Of a DNA stretch of 64,000 nt, positions 23,912 through 34,054 are shown one piece after another; position 1 is the stretch's first letter; each line of letters opens with the position of its first letter. The notes beneath the pieces are model-generated. The model had not been told where the DNA came from. It worked only from the letters and a program-made list of their open reading frames with translations, and ran no database searches. Location of the stretch: assembly GCA_015227615.1 (NCBI GenBank), contig JAALGZ010000010.1, forward strand, positions 434,001 through 498,000, in the 5' to 3' direction. The translations under genes were made by a program, and so were the position numbers. The stretch is from Labyrinthula sp. Ha. Taxonomy: Eukaryota > Sar > Bigyra > Labyrinthulida > Labyrinthulaceae.

Positions 23912-23916
23912 ACTTA

Positions 23917-25702
23917 GTTTGGAAATAATCTTTCTTAAAATTTTCTATTTCATACACTTAAGCGCACCAAAAAAGATTAAAGTATATTTTATGAATAAGG
24001 GTTTTTTATTGCTGAAAACAGCTCTTAGCTAAAGCAATAGAAAAATAAAACTATGTCTGAACTTTATTCAAACCTACTAGAGGACAAAACCCGACACACC
24101 CAAGGAAGCATTGAGAAGAGCATGGGTTCTACATTGTGAAATACTGTTGTCCCAAACCAATAACCTTCAATTTTTTTATTTTTTTAGACTAGTCCTAATT
24201 TTTATTTAGTGCCGTTTGTATATATATCCATTTCTTTGATTAAAGAAGATATACTAAATAATAATTGTGATTAAAGAATATAAAATTAGTCTCATATAAT
24301 ACTTAGAGGGAGGTTGAGACCACTAGTTTCTTGTCTATTGATTTAAGAAATTAACAAGATCTTACATAATTTCTTCGTAAACTTGATTGAATCTTTTTTT
24401 CCTTACAAAAAATCTGTTCTATAATTACTACTTACCTTCTTCATTGTTTTGAAATATACTACACTTTTTAATTGAACTTAACCACTTATATTTTTCTGAT
24501 TCATTTTCAGTCTATGTTCATTTGTTTCTAATTTCAGTTTGGTGTTGGTATTACACTTGGAAGTTTTTTGATTTCTGATTGAGTTGATGCATTCGAAGTC
24601 ATGAACATCTATAAAGGTGAGATTAGAAGAACTAAGCAACAAAACGATGAATAATTTGGATGCGAGACTCTTTAATTTTAAGAAAAAATACAGGTAATAC
24701 ACTCACCCAGAAAAACTTACAGCTAAGACACACAAAACTGACCGCATCACCCTGTCCATACAAATAAAAATCTGATAAAGTCATTCTAAGGTGCCTTAGA
24801 GTCGTTCTTATTCGAGTTACAGCATCTATTTATTTTTCATCGCTTATCCATTCCACAATCCAACACTATCTCTAAAATCTTCCCTAAACTGATATTGCCA
24901 ATGATGATCATAGCATGTAATTCTAGATACAACGATGAAAAACTTTGACAACAGAGTTTTGAACTAAAAACTCTGAAAAACAAAAAAATTTCTTTGGAAA
25001 TAGCACTTCTGGAGCTGAAAATAGTTTTCATTCTTCATGTTGAATTCCGAATGCGAAACATGAAAAGATGACTGTAAGTAAACTCTTGGAAAAATGGCAG
25101 GTCTTTTTCTCAATAAATTCATCTCTTGGACTCCATATTATTAACTTTATCAATACTTGACAAATAATATATGAATCATTAAGCGCTTGAGAATGTATGG
25201 GTTACCGAAAAACATACTTCATTACTCGGTTGGAGAATGAGTCATCGAATGTTTCTTTTTCTTGGTTACTTGTGAGAATAGTGTTAAGATTTGATAGAGA
25301 AATTCGAAAGTGCTTATTGTAACTAAGGATCCCGAAATCAATGCCAGAAATTAAGAGAACAATGTTAAAGAAGAAGCACTCCATTTAACTAGAATGTATT
25401 ATTACCGACAGATGTTGACAAATATTAAGGAACTTGACATGATACATAGAAGGGAAAATTTAGTGCCCAGACAGAAGACTTGAATGAGTTAGGACATTGG
25501 TCTCAACCAGCCTTGACATGAAATTCACATTAAGGATAATGAGACCCCACAACTGTACCTACTTCAACTACAAGCAACACTACAGTTCTTCAGAAGATTT
25601 AAAAGCTTTCTGCTCATCAGCTAGAGCGGTTAACACCTGGGCACGCAATAAATTGTATTCTTACCCATTGACACTGCCGAATGTTTACACTTTAACTCTA
25701 AG
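23917..25702. other. Gene-poor DNA right of the copia element
   Basis: About 1.8 kb. Two minus-strand frames are worth noting but not calling. The frame at 25202-25384 has an ATG and a hydrophobic N-terminus like a leader (MECFFFNIVLLISG). The frame at 24478-24702 has a hydrophobic start without an ATG. I could not connect them by introns of the usual 28-31 nt. Confidence 0.4.
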
Positions 25703-27152
25703 TTAACCTTGAAGTACAGAATAATCACCAAACCCACTATACAGATCACGCTCTTTCCACCTTTCATAACCGAAATTTGCTGCTGCAGCTAAACCAACAA
25801 GCAGTGAACAGATAAATAAAAACTTGATTACACCAAAAAGAAATCCTGAAAAGGAGAATCCGGTACCTTCTGGATGCCGGCTGAATTGACCATGAACACT
25901 TTGAAACGCTCTTGAAGATAGTTTGCTTTCTTTGCCGACCTTAACTACATCCAAACTTTGACTTGACGTTGAATATTTATTAAATGGCATCTTCTTCTTT
26001 GATCCATCTTCTCCATTTACATTAAACTTATTCCAGTTCGAGTTATTCAAGTACTTAATTATATTGTCACAGTGCAAAAACTTTTCTGGGCAGTATCCTT
26101 TATCATTTGCCTTCAAATTTTTCATTAAATTCCTTCGAAAAAAATCTCCATGAAGAGCTAAACCTCGTAAGAACTCTTTACTAAACGCATCTGAGCATAA
26201 ATCTTTTGTTTCTTTTCCTGTTAAATCCATACCTGGATTTGTACAAATAAATTCAAAAAACCTGCTTCCTGATAAATATGAACTCTTCAGCGTTGTGTAC
26301 ATTTCATCCCACCATTTTTCATTCTCACATGACGATTTTTTCTTAGCATCGCCATTGGCTTCTATCAAGCACATCTCCTTTACAGTTTGTTTGAAAATCT
26401 TGCCTAATTTCTGAGATGACAACAATATTTTCATTTTTTGTAAAACAGAGAAAAATCTAGTCCCAAGAAGATCTTCTGTTCCTTGTCTTAAAGTCAACTG
26501 AATTCCGTATTCATTTGAATCGCTTACTCTGGTATATCCAATGTATTCTGATGAACGCAGATCGCAAACAGAACAACTCAAAGCACTCAAATAACCTAAT
26601 ACATCATTCAAAAGATCTAATCCTTCTTCTATTGTCTGTTTGAGCAAATTCTGGTGCTCCAATTCCATTCCCGATTTCAATAATTTTCTCAATCGGGATG
26701 AGATTCTAGGTATTGAGAAATGTGTTTCCAGAAATCCTTCTAGAATAAATAGAAAATCATCTTGGTTGTTCCAAAAATGTTCAATGGCTTCCTGAAAAAA
26801 TTTTAATTGTAGATCTAAGTTTAAGAATGCTGCCTTCAACTGTGAGAGATGGTTTTGTTCGCAACATCCTTTTTTACTTTCGAACCGACAAAAGTTATAT
26901 TCGTCTTCAAATTTAACTGCACGAGTATTCTAAATATAAAATTATCAAAAATGTTAACCTGGAGTCTTTCTATTCGAGGAATTCCAACAAAATGGTTAAA
27001 ATCAAGCAAATCGACAGGGTCACACAATTCCCTATTATTTATAAAAGTAAGAAAAAACACCTTTGCAGAGGCGTTTTGCTAGAAGGATCCGAATTTGACA
27101 ATTTTCCATTGACTATAAGCAACAAACTCAAACATATTTTAAGTAACTTCAT
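25703..27152 (-). CDS. Secreted or surface single-pass membrane protein, three exons, unknown family
   Basis: Model on the minus strand: exons 27061-27152, 26959-27031 and 25703-26929, with two 29-nt GT...AG introns; 463 codons plus TAA. Starting at the ATG at 27152 adds a clear signal peptide (MKLLKICLSLLLIVNG), which supports both introns. The ectodomain is rich in Cys (ELCDPVDLL, YNFCRFESKKGCCEQ, LSCSVCDL, GYCPEKFLHC). One membrane segment near residues 417-440 (KFLFICSLLVGLAAAANF) precedes a tail of about 23 residues containing two Tyr (SGFGDYSVLQG). So it is a type I membrane protein by sequence. I do not recognise the family. It is divergent from histidyl-tRNA synthetase, with 148 bp between the two ATGs. 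Confidence 0.82.
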
Positions 27153-27300
27153 TCCTTATCTTTTCTTCTCTATTTTCTTCAAATTTGTAGTAACCAATCA
27201 AATACTAGGAGTCCATTTTAACCAATCATATGGACGAGAAATTTCGAAGAATAGTTGGGGAACGGGCCATGTGGCCCAATAGAGAAAATATTTTTGCTTA
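27153..27300. promoter_or_regulatory. Shared divergent promoter with paired CCAAT boxes
   Basis: The 148 bp between the start codons of the membrane-protein gene (-) and histidyl-tRNA synthetase (+). Two copies of AACCAATCA lie 28 bp apart (27192-27200 and 27220-27228). CCAAT boxes bind NF-Y in most eukaryotes. A GC-rich inverted repeat GGGCCATGTGGCCC lies at 27264-27277, about 23 bp before the synthetase ATG. Function is inferred from position. Confidence 0.5.
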
Positions 27301-28785
27301 ATGGATTTGAAAGAAGAAAACGAAAAATTGTTGAAAGAAGTTGAAGCATTAAGAAATGAAATAAACAAAATAAAAATAAGCGAGAAAAAGGGAAAAGATT
27401 ATTCAAAGGTAAAGTACGTTGCGAAAACTGCTTATGGAATGAAAGATTATGGTCCAGAAGAGTGCAAGGTGAGAGAAGAAGTGATTCAGAAAATATCTAA
27501 TGTTTTCAAGCTGCATGGAGCTGTTTCTATTGAAACTCCTGTTGTGGAATTAAAAGCTACTTTGACTGGAAAATATGGAGAAGATGCGGAGGCTGGAAAC
27601 GAGGATGAAAAACTGATTTACGACCTAAAAGATCAAGGAGGAGAGTTGTTATCACTTCGGTATGATTTAACTGTCCCATTTGCGAGATACTGTGGACAAA
27701 ATAATGTAGAAGCTATTAAGCGATATGCTATGGCTAAGGTTTATAGACGAGATCGACCGAATATGGCAAAAGGAAGGTATAGAGAGTTCTATCAATGTGA
27801 CCTTGACATTGCTGGGCAGTATGAGAGAATGACTGCGGATGCAGAATGCATAGCTGTACTCTGTGAGATTTTGGGACAGTTTGACATTGAATTTCTGGTA
27901 AAGATTAATCATAGAGAACTTTTGGATGGTATTTTTGCCACAGCTGAAGTTCAACAGGAGTTGTTTAGGACGGTATGTTCTTCTGTGGATAAGTTGGATA
28001 AGTTACCTTGGGAAGATGTAAAGAAAGAGTTAATGGAGAAAGGATTAGAAGACTCACAAGCCGAAAAAATATGGAAGTATGCTCAAATTTTTGGAAAAGG
28101 AAATGTTGCTGCTAATGAGTTATTGGACAAACTATTGAGTGATGAAGAGTTGTGTACCAATTGTGGAGAAGGTGTGAAAGATCTTAAGTTAATGATGGAA
28201 TACTGTGAGGCTCTAGGAGTTAACTTGGATCGAATAGAAATAAATTTGTCACTTGCTCGTGGGTTAGATTATTATACAGGCATTATATATGAGGCTGGAT
28301 GTTTGGACCAAACAGGAACAGGTGTTGGATCAATCGCAGGTGGTGGAAGGTATGATAATCTAATTGGATCCTTCAGGAGAAAGAATAAAGTAGTACCATG
28401 TGTTGGTGTTAGTGTTGGAATCGAACGGTTGTTTGCAATTTTACAATCGAAAAAGAATGAAAAGGGAAGAAAAAATGATACTGAAGTTTTGGTTTGTGTG
28501 GTTGGGGTTGGAAAAGATCAGCGAAAAGAGTTTTTGAAGCAGAGAATGAAATGGTTAAACACTTTGTGGACTGCAGGAATTAAAGCTGAAACTTTGTGGA
28601 AGATGAATCCAAAACCTTTGACTCAGTTTCAAGTTGCAGAGGACCAGAAAATTCGAGTTGCTTTGGTTTTAGGACCAAGAGAATTAGAAGAAGGAAAGGT
28701 AAAGGTTCGAAATGTGGAGACTAGAGAAGAGGAGCTGGTAAGCACAGATGCTGCGATAGAGAAAATTAAGTCCATTCTTGGTTAG
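27301..28785 (+). CDS. hisS/HARS: Histidyl-tRNA synthetase, cytosolic type
   Basis: A single exon of 494 codons ending TAG. Charges tRNA-His with histidine in the cytosol. The first 30 residues are a charged coiled-coil-like extension, in the place of a WHEP-type domain. Class II motifs are all present: motif 1 region near TAYGMKDYGP (43-52), RYDLTVPFAR (120-129), motif 2 GRYREFYQCD (158-167), the HisRS signatures LARGLDYYTG (318-327) and GGGRYD (347-352), and motif 3 GVSVGIERL (369-377). A C-terminal anticodon-binding domain follows. The length suits the eukaryotic/archaeal-like type. The start at 27301 is the first ATG after the shared promoter. Its stop is one base from the stop of the next gene on the other strand. 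Confidence 0.96.
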   Translation: MDLKEENEKLLKEVEALRNEINKIKISEKKGKDYSKVKYVAKTAYGMKDYGPEECKVREEVIQKISNVFKLHGAVSIETPVVELKATLTGKYGEDAEAGNEDEKLIYDLKDQGGELLSLRYDLTVPFARYCGQNNVEAIKRYAMAKVYRRDRPNMAKGRYREFYQCDLDIAGQYERMTADAECIAVLCEILGQFDIEFLVKINHRELLDGIFATAEVQQELFRTVCSSVDKLDKLPWEDVKKELMEKGLEDSQAEKIWKYAQIFGKGNVAANELLDKLLSDEELCTNCGEGVKDLKLMMEYCEALGVNLDRIEINLSLARGLDYYTGIIYEAGCLDQTGTGVGSIAGGGRYDNLIGSFRRKNKVVPCVGVSVGIERLFAILQSKKNEKGRKNDTEVLVCVVGVGKDQRKEFLKQRMKWLNTLWTAGIKAETLWKMNPKPLTQFQVAEDQKIRVALVLGPRELEEGKVKVRNVETREEELVSTDAAIEKIKSILG

Positions 28786-28786
28786 C

Positions 28787-29620
28787 TTATCCTGCTTTTA
28801 AGTAAAATGTAGATTCCTGGTAGCATCTTGACGGGTCAAAACTGCTTTCATATCCAAAAAGTTGTGCTTGAGAAATATTTTCTTGAAATGGTTGTTCTTT
28901 TAATCGTCTCCTTCGAGTAGGCGCTGATTGTGGTCTTCGTTGTTTAGGAGGCCTGGGGTATGAGATTTGCCTTGAAGTGTTGTTTCGTGGAAATTTTTGC
29001 AATCTCGGTGTGCTTAAGGGGTCTAAAGATTGTCCAAGAGAAAATTTAACTTGAACCATGTACTTCTTGGGCTTAGATGGGGGTAAGGTGCCATTAAAAC
29101 GACTTTGCCTAAGGATTTTTGCTCGTTCAATCGCTTCTCTTCGTCTCTTAGTAAACTCTCGAATGTCATTAACTGTTTTTGAAAGTGGAGGGGGCTTTTT
29201 TTGTTTGAAATTACTGATCTTCACACAAGATGGATAATTGTAGGGGCTTCTTTGTTTTTTGTCACCCTCTCTTCTTAGGTTGGCATTCTGATTCCTAGAA
29301 CTCAAAAGCCTCTTTTTTCGTTGAACACGTCCATGTCTTTTCTTAATTCTTGGCTTAGATCTATCTTTCATTTTATTTTGCTCAATTTCTTCATCTTCAT
29401 CAAGTAGCTGCTTGAAAAGAAGAATTTTTGGCTCTAATTTCCTTACCCTAGTTGCAAGCTCCGTTCGAAGAAAATTTTCAGCTAAAGTCTCTTCTCCCCT
29501 GGAATTATAACTCAATCTCCGCTTACGTCTTCTAGTCAGTTTCTTCTTGTCTATTTGCTTTCGTCTAGTAAACCCAAAGTTTCTAGGAGAGTTTAATGGC
29601 GTAGGAGGAACAATCTCCAT
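28787..29620 (-). CDS. Very basic, probably disordered protein of unknown function
   Basis: A 277-aa single open frame with an ATG at 29620. It is dominated by Arg and Lys, with nuclear-localisation-like clusters (KKLTRRRKRRLS, RRRRLKEQ) and Pro/Ser-rich linkers. One strong element is RPQSAPTRRRR. RPxSAP strings are frequent in cilium and microtubule proteins, so that is one possible setting (weak inference). A short helix-like stretch (TVNDIREFTKRRREAIERAK) may be a coiled coil. Its 3' end meets histidyl-tRNA synthetase tail to tail with one base between the stop codons, so the two mRNAs must overlap. Confidence 0.7.
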   Translation of the reverse strand: MEIVPPTPLNSPRNFGFTRRKQIDKKKLTRRRKRRLSYNSRGEETLAENFLRTELATRVRKLEPKILLFKQLLDEDEEIEQNKMKDRSKPRIKKRHGRVQRKKRLLSSRNQNANLRREGDKKQRSPYNYPSCVKISNFKQKKPPPLSKTVNDIREFTKRRREAIERAKILRQSRFNGTLPPSKPKKYMVQVKFSLGQSLDPLSTPRLQKFPRNNTSRQISYPRPPKQRRPQSAPTRRRRLKEQPFQENISQAQLFGYESSFDPSRCYQESTFYLKAG

Positions 29621-31091
29621 GTTTGCCTTCCTGGTTTTACGAATGATATATTAACGTGCAAATTAACCTGAACACTTGGTTTAACCTTGAAAAAGATTTA
29701 TAAGAGATGTAGAAGCTAAAAAGAGATTATATTAACCCTATGAAAACTCTCGCAAGTGTGTTAAGACTTAGCCAGGTCTTGTGTGATGTTTGGAGCGAAT
29801 CATAACAAAGATATTAAAAGCAATATGGAAGAGCAACAGATGGAAAATGTGTATATGCTTCAAAAAAAAGATTTCTTTTTTTTTAGAATCAGGAAATTGG
29901 TCAACCAGTACAACTTTTCTGTTTAAGCTTTTTTGCTTCGAGTGTGCCTACATGGCACCGCAATAATGATAGATCGTATGCACTAGAAACATTTCTGCGT
30001 ACCGGTGCTCTGTGTTCATTGAAACAGAAGCAATATAAATCATATATATGTACGAGATTCAACATGAATTAGGGTATCTATTATTATTTTTTAGGTTGGT
30101 AACTTATTTTAAGGAAAGTAATTTAGTAAAACAAGTTGATAGTCAGCGGCAAGCTAAATGCACCATGTCTCTATGAAATTTGTTCCAAAAAAAGGAAGAA
30201 ACACTTGCAGAGATGATGCATCCCGTGCTTAAATAATCACACCAATTTAATCAAATTCATCATGGTGAGTGTTTTTTTTGACATTGTTGTTCAGTTCTAC
30301 ATACTTTTCTCTTAACCTCATTTTCTTAATTTTTTGCACCAGGTGATCCAGATAGAGCTTGTCAACAAGGGTTTAAATATATCAATGCACCTAAAAGTTA
30401 CAAAAGTGATATTGAATACTGTATAGTGTTTTCCATCATTATAATACACTGGGAATTATATTTAGCGTATCTTGACTACAAAATTTTATTGCTGCAATGT
30501 ACATGGATTATCTCAAACTGGAGCAGGCTATTAGGAATATACTTCGAACTCGTCTTTACACATATATCTTCATTTTCCGTCGAAAAATGTCACCATTCAC
30601 CGAATAAGCGTATCTGATCCCTATATATTTTTTTAATTAATTATCTTCTTATGTTGTAACATGGTTCTTCAAGCTGAAGCTACTCAGAATTCATAATAGC
30701 TCCTTCTTGAAAACTATTTCATCAAGAGGAGCTATAAAAGCAAATTTCTATTAACTAATACTCATTTTTATCGATGTATTTAGTATTTTTTTTTATCACC
30801 TTGTAATTTCCAAAGACTAGCTAAATAAAAGTATCATAAATCTGCTTTTTCATTAGTCTCATTCAAGACAACATGGTAAGTATAAGCTTGTTCTAAGCTG
30901 TTCAAACTCCACGAAAAACCTTTCAATATACTTTATTATTATAGAAATATTTGTACAATATATAGTTTAGCATATAAACCAAGTATATAACAGATATTCC
31001 CAACTCAACTTTTATTCTAGCTCTAAAAGCAGAGAAATTTCTTTGCAATTTCTACACCATGCCACGTCATCAATTATACTAAGCTAACACA
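29621..31091. other. Intergenic DNA
   Basis: About 1.5 kb with no convincing gene. The first 200 bp upstream of 29620 should hold the promoter of the basic protein. An open stretch at 30426-30617 (63 codons with ATG) has no recognisable feature. Confidence 0.45.
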
Positions 31092-31331
31092 ATGAGAAAA
31101 CAAACAGAGAGTAACCCTCTTCCAACGGCTATAATTGTAGAATATTCCTCACGTATAGAAAGGGATGGAGTAGAATTAGGAGAACAAGTTCACTCAGAAG
31201 GAATATTAATACAAGCATATGAAAAACAAATATGTGTTATACTGGCCTTTATTGCAACAGTTCTTTTTGTCCGATTTGGAATATCTTCTGATGATGAACT
31301 AGTTTTTTTTGAATACGAGTATTTGGCTTAA
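31092..31331 (+). CDS. Small single-pass membrane protein candidate
   Basis: 79 codons from ATG to TAA. The first 50 residues are polar, followed by one hydrophobic segment (ICVILAFIATVLFVRFGI) and an acidic tail (SSDDELVFFEYEYLA). No family is recognised and no paralogue is in the window. It ends 83 bp before the 3' end of the first dehydrogenase, tail to tail. It could be chance; the long open frame with a clean membrane segment in AT-rich DNA is the only support. Confidence 0.35.
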   Translation: MRKQTESNPLPTAIIVEYSSRIERDGVELGEQVHSEGILIQAYEKQICVILAFIATVLFVRFGISSDDELVFFEYEYLA

Positions 31332-31413
31332 TCTTGAAGTAGCCGTTTAGTTCAGTATGCTAGTATCCGTTAAAAGTTGTTATTTTGTTTATTCGTTGAA
31401 AAAAAACAATAAT

Positions 31414-32454
31414 TTAATTAATAAATTTCTCTCCAATTGCTTCCTCACTTACTTGGAAACAACGTTCCCAGTCTGCAGTGTTTGAAATAGAAGATTCCAT
31501 CCAGTTCCAGAAAAAAGAATTTGTTTGTCCAAAATTTGATCCAAGCGTTGGTTTTCCAAATGATATATACTTGGGGATAATAAAATCTCCAGAAGATACT
31601 TCAGCATCAGATCCAAAAGATGCTTGGATAAGTGGTAAGGCACCATCAGCCGCAGACTGCACAACAAGATCTGAGAGACCAATGCTCATAAACTTGTTGA
31701 AAAAAACTGTAAACGTATTTGGAGTGTGGTTCATCTTCCCTGAGTTAAAAATTTCCGTCGCAGAAGTTCCTGGATCTGCAACTGTGACTCTAATCTGAGG
31801 AAACTTTTTTGCCAACGCAAAAGCAAAGATAGCATTTGATACTTTACTAGATACATATCTTTTCATTGAATCCCCTGCAGCATCTCTTCCTAAATGATCA
31901 TCGATTTCTTTCTGACTTTTTCCTTTAAGATATTTCAGATGTCTCTCTTGGAATCCATCAACAAACCTACCCCAAGAAGAGTGAAAATTAATACGAGGTG
32001 AGGAAGATAAGGACAAAGCAGGAAGAAGCAACTTTGTTAAAAGAACATGAGAGAGATGGTTTACCTGATTGGTGATATCAAATCCATCTTCTGTAAGAGT
32101 CGGAGGATAATATGCAAGTCCTGCGTTGTTGATTAAGATGTCCAATGGAGAAGACTCAAGGTGATTCAATACCTCATCAGCAGCAGTTCGAACGGAGGAA
32201 AAAGAAGCTAAGTCGCAGTTTATTGGAATGATTTGGGTTTTAGAATAAGTGGTAATTTCTTCAAGGTGTTCTAATGATGAAACTGATCGATCAGATTCGC
32301 GATTTAGGAGAAAGAGAGTTTTGCAGTTCTTGAGAAGAGCGTATTGAGCAGTATGAAAACCTGTACCTGAAGTTGTTCCAGTTATTACGACAGTTAGATT
32401 AGTTAGATCTGGCTTTAAAGCTATATATTCGTGAAAGAGAACTGTTGCAGGCAT
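31414..32454 (-). CDS. Short-chain dehydrogenase/reductase, tandem copy A
   Basis: 346 aa, single exon. NAD(P)-binding Rossmann motif TGTTSGTG (residues 25-32), NNAG (109-112), the catalytic Ser in FHSSWGRF (near 159) and YxxxK as YVSSK (Tyr200, Lys204), so the active site is complete. The spacing and the sequence after NNAG (NQVNHLSHVLLTKLLLP) resemble the protochlorophyllide-reductase/retinol-dehydrogenase/WWOX group. The substrate cannot be told. There is no leader peptide, so it is probably cytosolic. A close tandem paralogue in the same orientation lies 559 bp upstream. Confidence 0.92.
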   Translation of the reverse strand: MPATVLFHEYIALKPDLTNLTVVITGTTSGTGFHTAQYALLKNCKTLFLLNRESDRSVSSLEHLEEITTYSKTQIIPINCDLASFSSVRTAADEVLNHLESSPLDILINNAGLAYYPPTLTEDGFDITNQVNHLSHVLLTKLLLPALSLSSSPRINFHSSWGRFVDGFQERHLKYLKGKSQKEIDDHLGRDAAGDSMKRYVSSKVSNAIFAFALAKKFPQIRVTVADPGTSATEIFNSGKMNHTPNTFTVFFNKFMSIGLSDLVVQSAADGALPLIQASFGSDAEVSSGDFIIPKYISFGKPTLGSNFGQTNSFFWNWMESSISNTADWERCFQVSEEAIGEKFIN

Positions 32455-33013
32455 ATTTGCGATAAAAGATTACTATTATTTCTGCTGCAAAATTACTTAC
32501 CAAAAGAGATGTTCAAGGTCTGTCGCTTTTCCTGCTTTTTCTCCTAGAAAGTAAGTCTTTTTTTCTATATTTTATTTTCGGGCACAATTGGGTTTGCTTC
32601 TTGCTTACAAGAACCTTAATTTACCCCTAGCTTTTTCACATGAATAACTTTCAAGAACTATTGATGACTTTTTCGTCGCTTCTTAAAGAGTGTTCGAACT
32701 ATGTCCCAGTTCTTAATAGAGCAACCTTCACACACTATTCTTGTAGAACGACTACATAACTCTACTCCCAGACCAAATATTCGCAACTATTTTAGCCAAA
32801 TAAACTGTATATACTTAGAAACGCCCAGATAGTATATTTGTTTTTATTATCCCTACTCTTTTTTTTTCTTATTTGGAACAAAACTACTGAACTAAATTTG
32901 TTTCCTAGAATTGGAATAGTAAAAGTCTTTTTATTCGCCTATCCGTTTAGCAGAATATTTTATTCTTCCGTTTAGAATTATTAATTATTTATTCGTTAAA
33001 AAGAAAGCAAATG
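32455..33013. other. Spacer between the two dehydrogenase genes
   Basis: 559 bp, AT-rich, holding the promoter of copy A and the 3' end of copy B. No other gene is seen. Confidence 0.5.
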
Positions 33014-34054
33014 TTAATTAATAAATTTCTCTCCAATTGCTTCCTCACTTACTTTGAAACAACGTTCCCATTCTGAAGAGTTCGAGATAGAAGATTCCAT
33101 CCATTTCCAGAAGAAAGAACTAGTTTGTCCAAAATTTGATCCAAGCGTTGGTTTCCCAAAAGTTAAATACTTGGGGATAATAAAATCCCCTGAAGAAACG
33201 TCATCATTGGATCCAAAAGATGCATGAATAAGAGGCAGTGCACCATCTGCAGCAGACTGTACAACAAGATCCGATATTTTCAAGTTGAGAAGAGTGCTAA
33301 TGAAAGCTGAAAATCCATTTGGAGTATCGTTTCTTTTCGCTGAGTTGGCAATCTCTGTCGCAGAAGTTCCTGGATCTGCAACTGTGACTCTAATCTGCGG
33401 AAACTTCTTCGCCAATGAAAAAGCAAAGATAGAATTTGCCACTTTACTTGATACGTACCTTTTCACAGAACCAGTTGCTGTATCTTTTCCTAAATGATCT
33501 TCAATCTCTTGCTGACTTTTTCCTTTAAGATTGGCCAACTGTTTCTCTTGGAAACCACCATTAAATCTTGCCATTGAAGAGTGAAAGATAATTCGTGGGG
33601 AATTAGATAATAACAGAAAAGGAAGGAGAAGTCTTGTTAGAAGAACATGAGATAAATGGTTTACTTGATTGGTGATATCAAACCCATCTTCTGTCAGAGA
33701 AGGAGGAAAATAAGCGACTCCTGCGTTGTTAACCAAGATGTCCAATGGAGAGGATTCTAGTTGTTTCATTATCTCATCACTCGCAGCTCGAACGGAAGAG
33801 AAAGAGGTCAAATCACAGCTTATAGGAATTAAATTTGTTCTAGAGTCTGGTGCAAGTTCTTTCAGGTTTTCTAGTGATGAAACAGATCGACCAGATTCCC
33901 GATTTAGAAGGAATAGGGTTTTACAATTCTTGAGAAGAGCGTATTGAGCAGTATGAAAACCTGTACCTGAAGTTGTTCCTGTTATTGCAACAGTAAGATT
34001 AGTTAGATCTGGCTTTGAAGCAATATATTCGTCAAAGAGAACTGTTCTAGGCAT
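33014..34054 (-). CDS. Short-chain dehydrogenase/reductase, tandem copy B
   Basis: 346 aa, the same length as copy A and very similar throughout, with TGTTSGTG, NNAG, FHSSMARF and YVSSK all kept. Differences are spread along the protein, mostly in surface-like stretches and in the region after YVSSK that usually shapes the substrate pocket (copy A has FNSGKMNHTPNTF, copy B has ANSAKRNDTPNGF). Both copies therefore look functional and may differ in substrate. The start MPRTVLFDEY aligns with MPATVLFHEY of copy A. Confidence 0.92.
   Translation of the reverse strand: MPRTVLFDEYIASKPDLTNLTVAITGTTSGTGFHTAQYALLKNCKTLFLLNRESGRSVSSLENLKELAPDSRTNLIPISCDLTSFSSVRAASDEIMKQLESSPLDILVNNAGVAYFPPSLTEDGFDITNQVNHLSHVLLTRLLLPFLLLSNSPRIIFHSSMARFNGGFQEKQLANLKGKSQQEIEDHLGKDTATGSVKRYVSSKVANSIFAFSLAKKFPQIRVTVADPGTSATEIANSAKRNDTPNGFSAFISTLLNLKISDLVVQSAADGALPLIHASFGSNDDVSSGDFIIPKYLTFGKPTLGSNFGQTSSFFWKWMESSISNSSEWERCFKVSEEAIGEKFIN

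Noticed and set aside
24837-25384. A secreted small gene built from 25384 and 25031 on the minus strand
   Set aside because: Joining needs an intron of 34 nt or one without a T-rich 3' end, unlike all supported introns, and the product has no recognisable feature.
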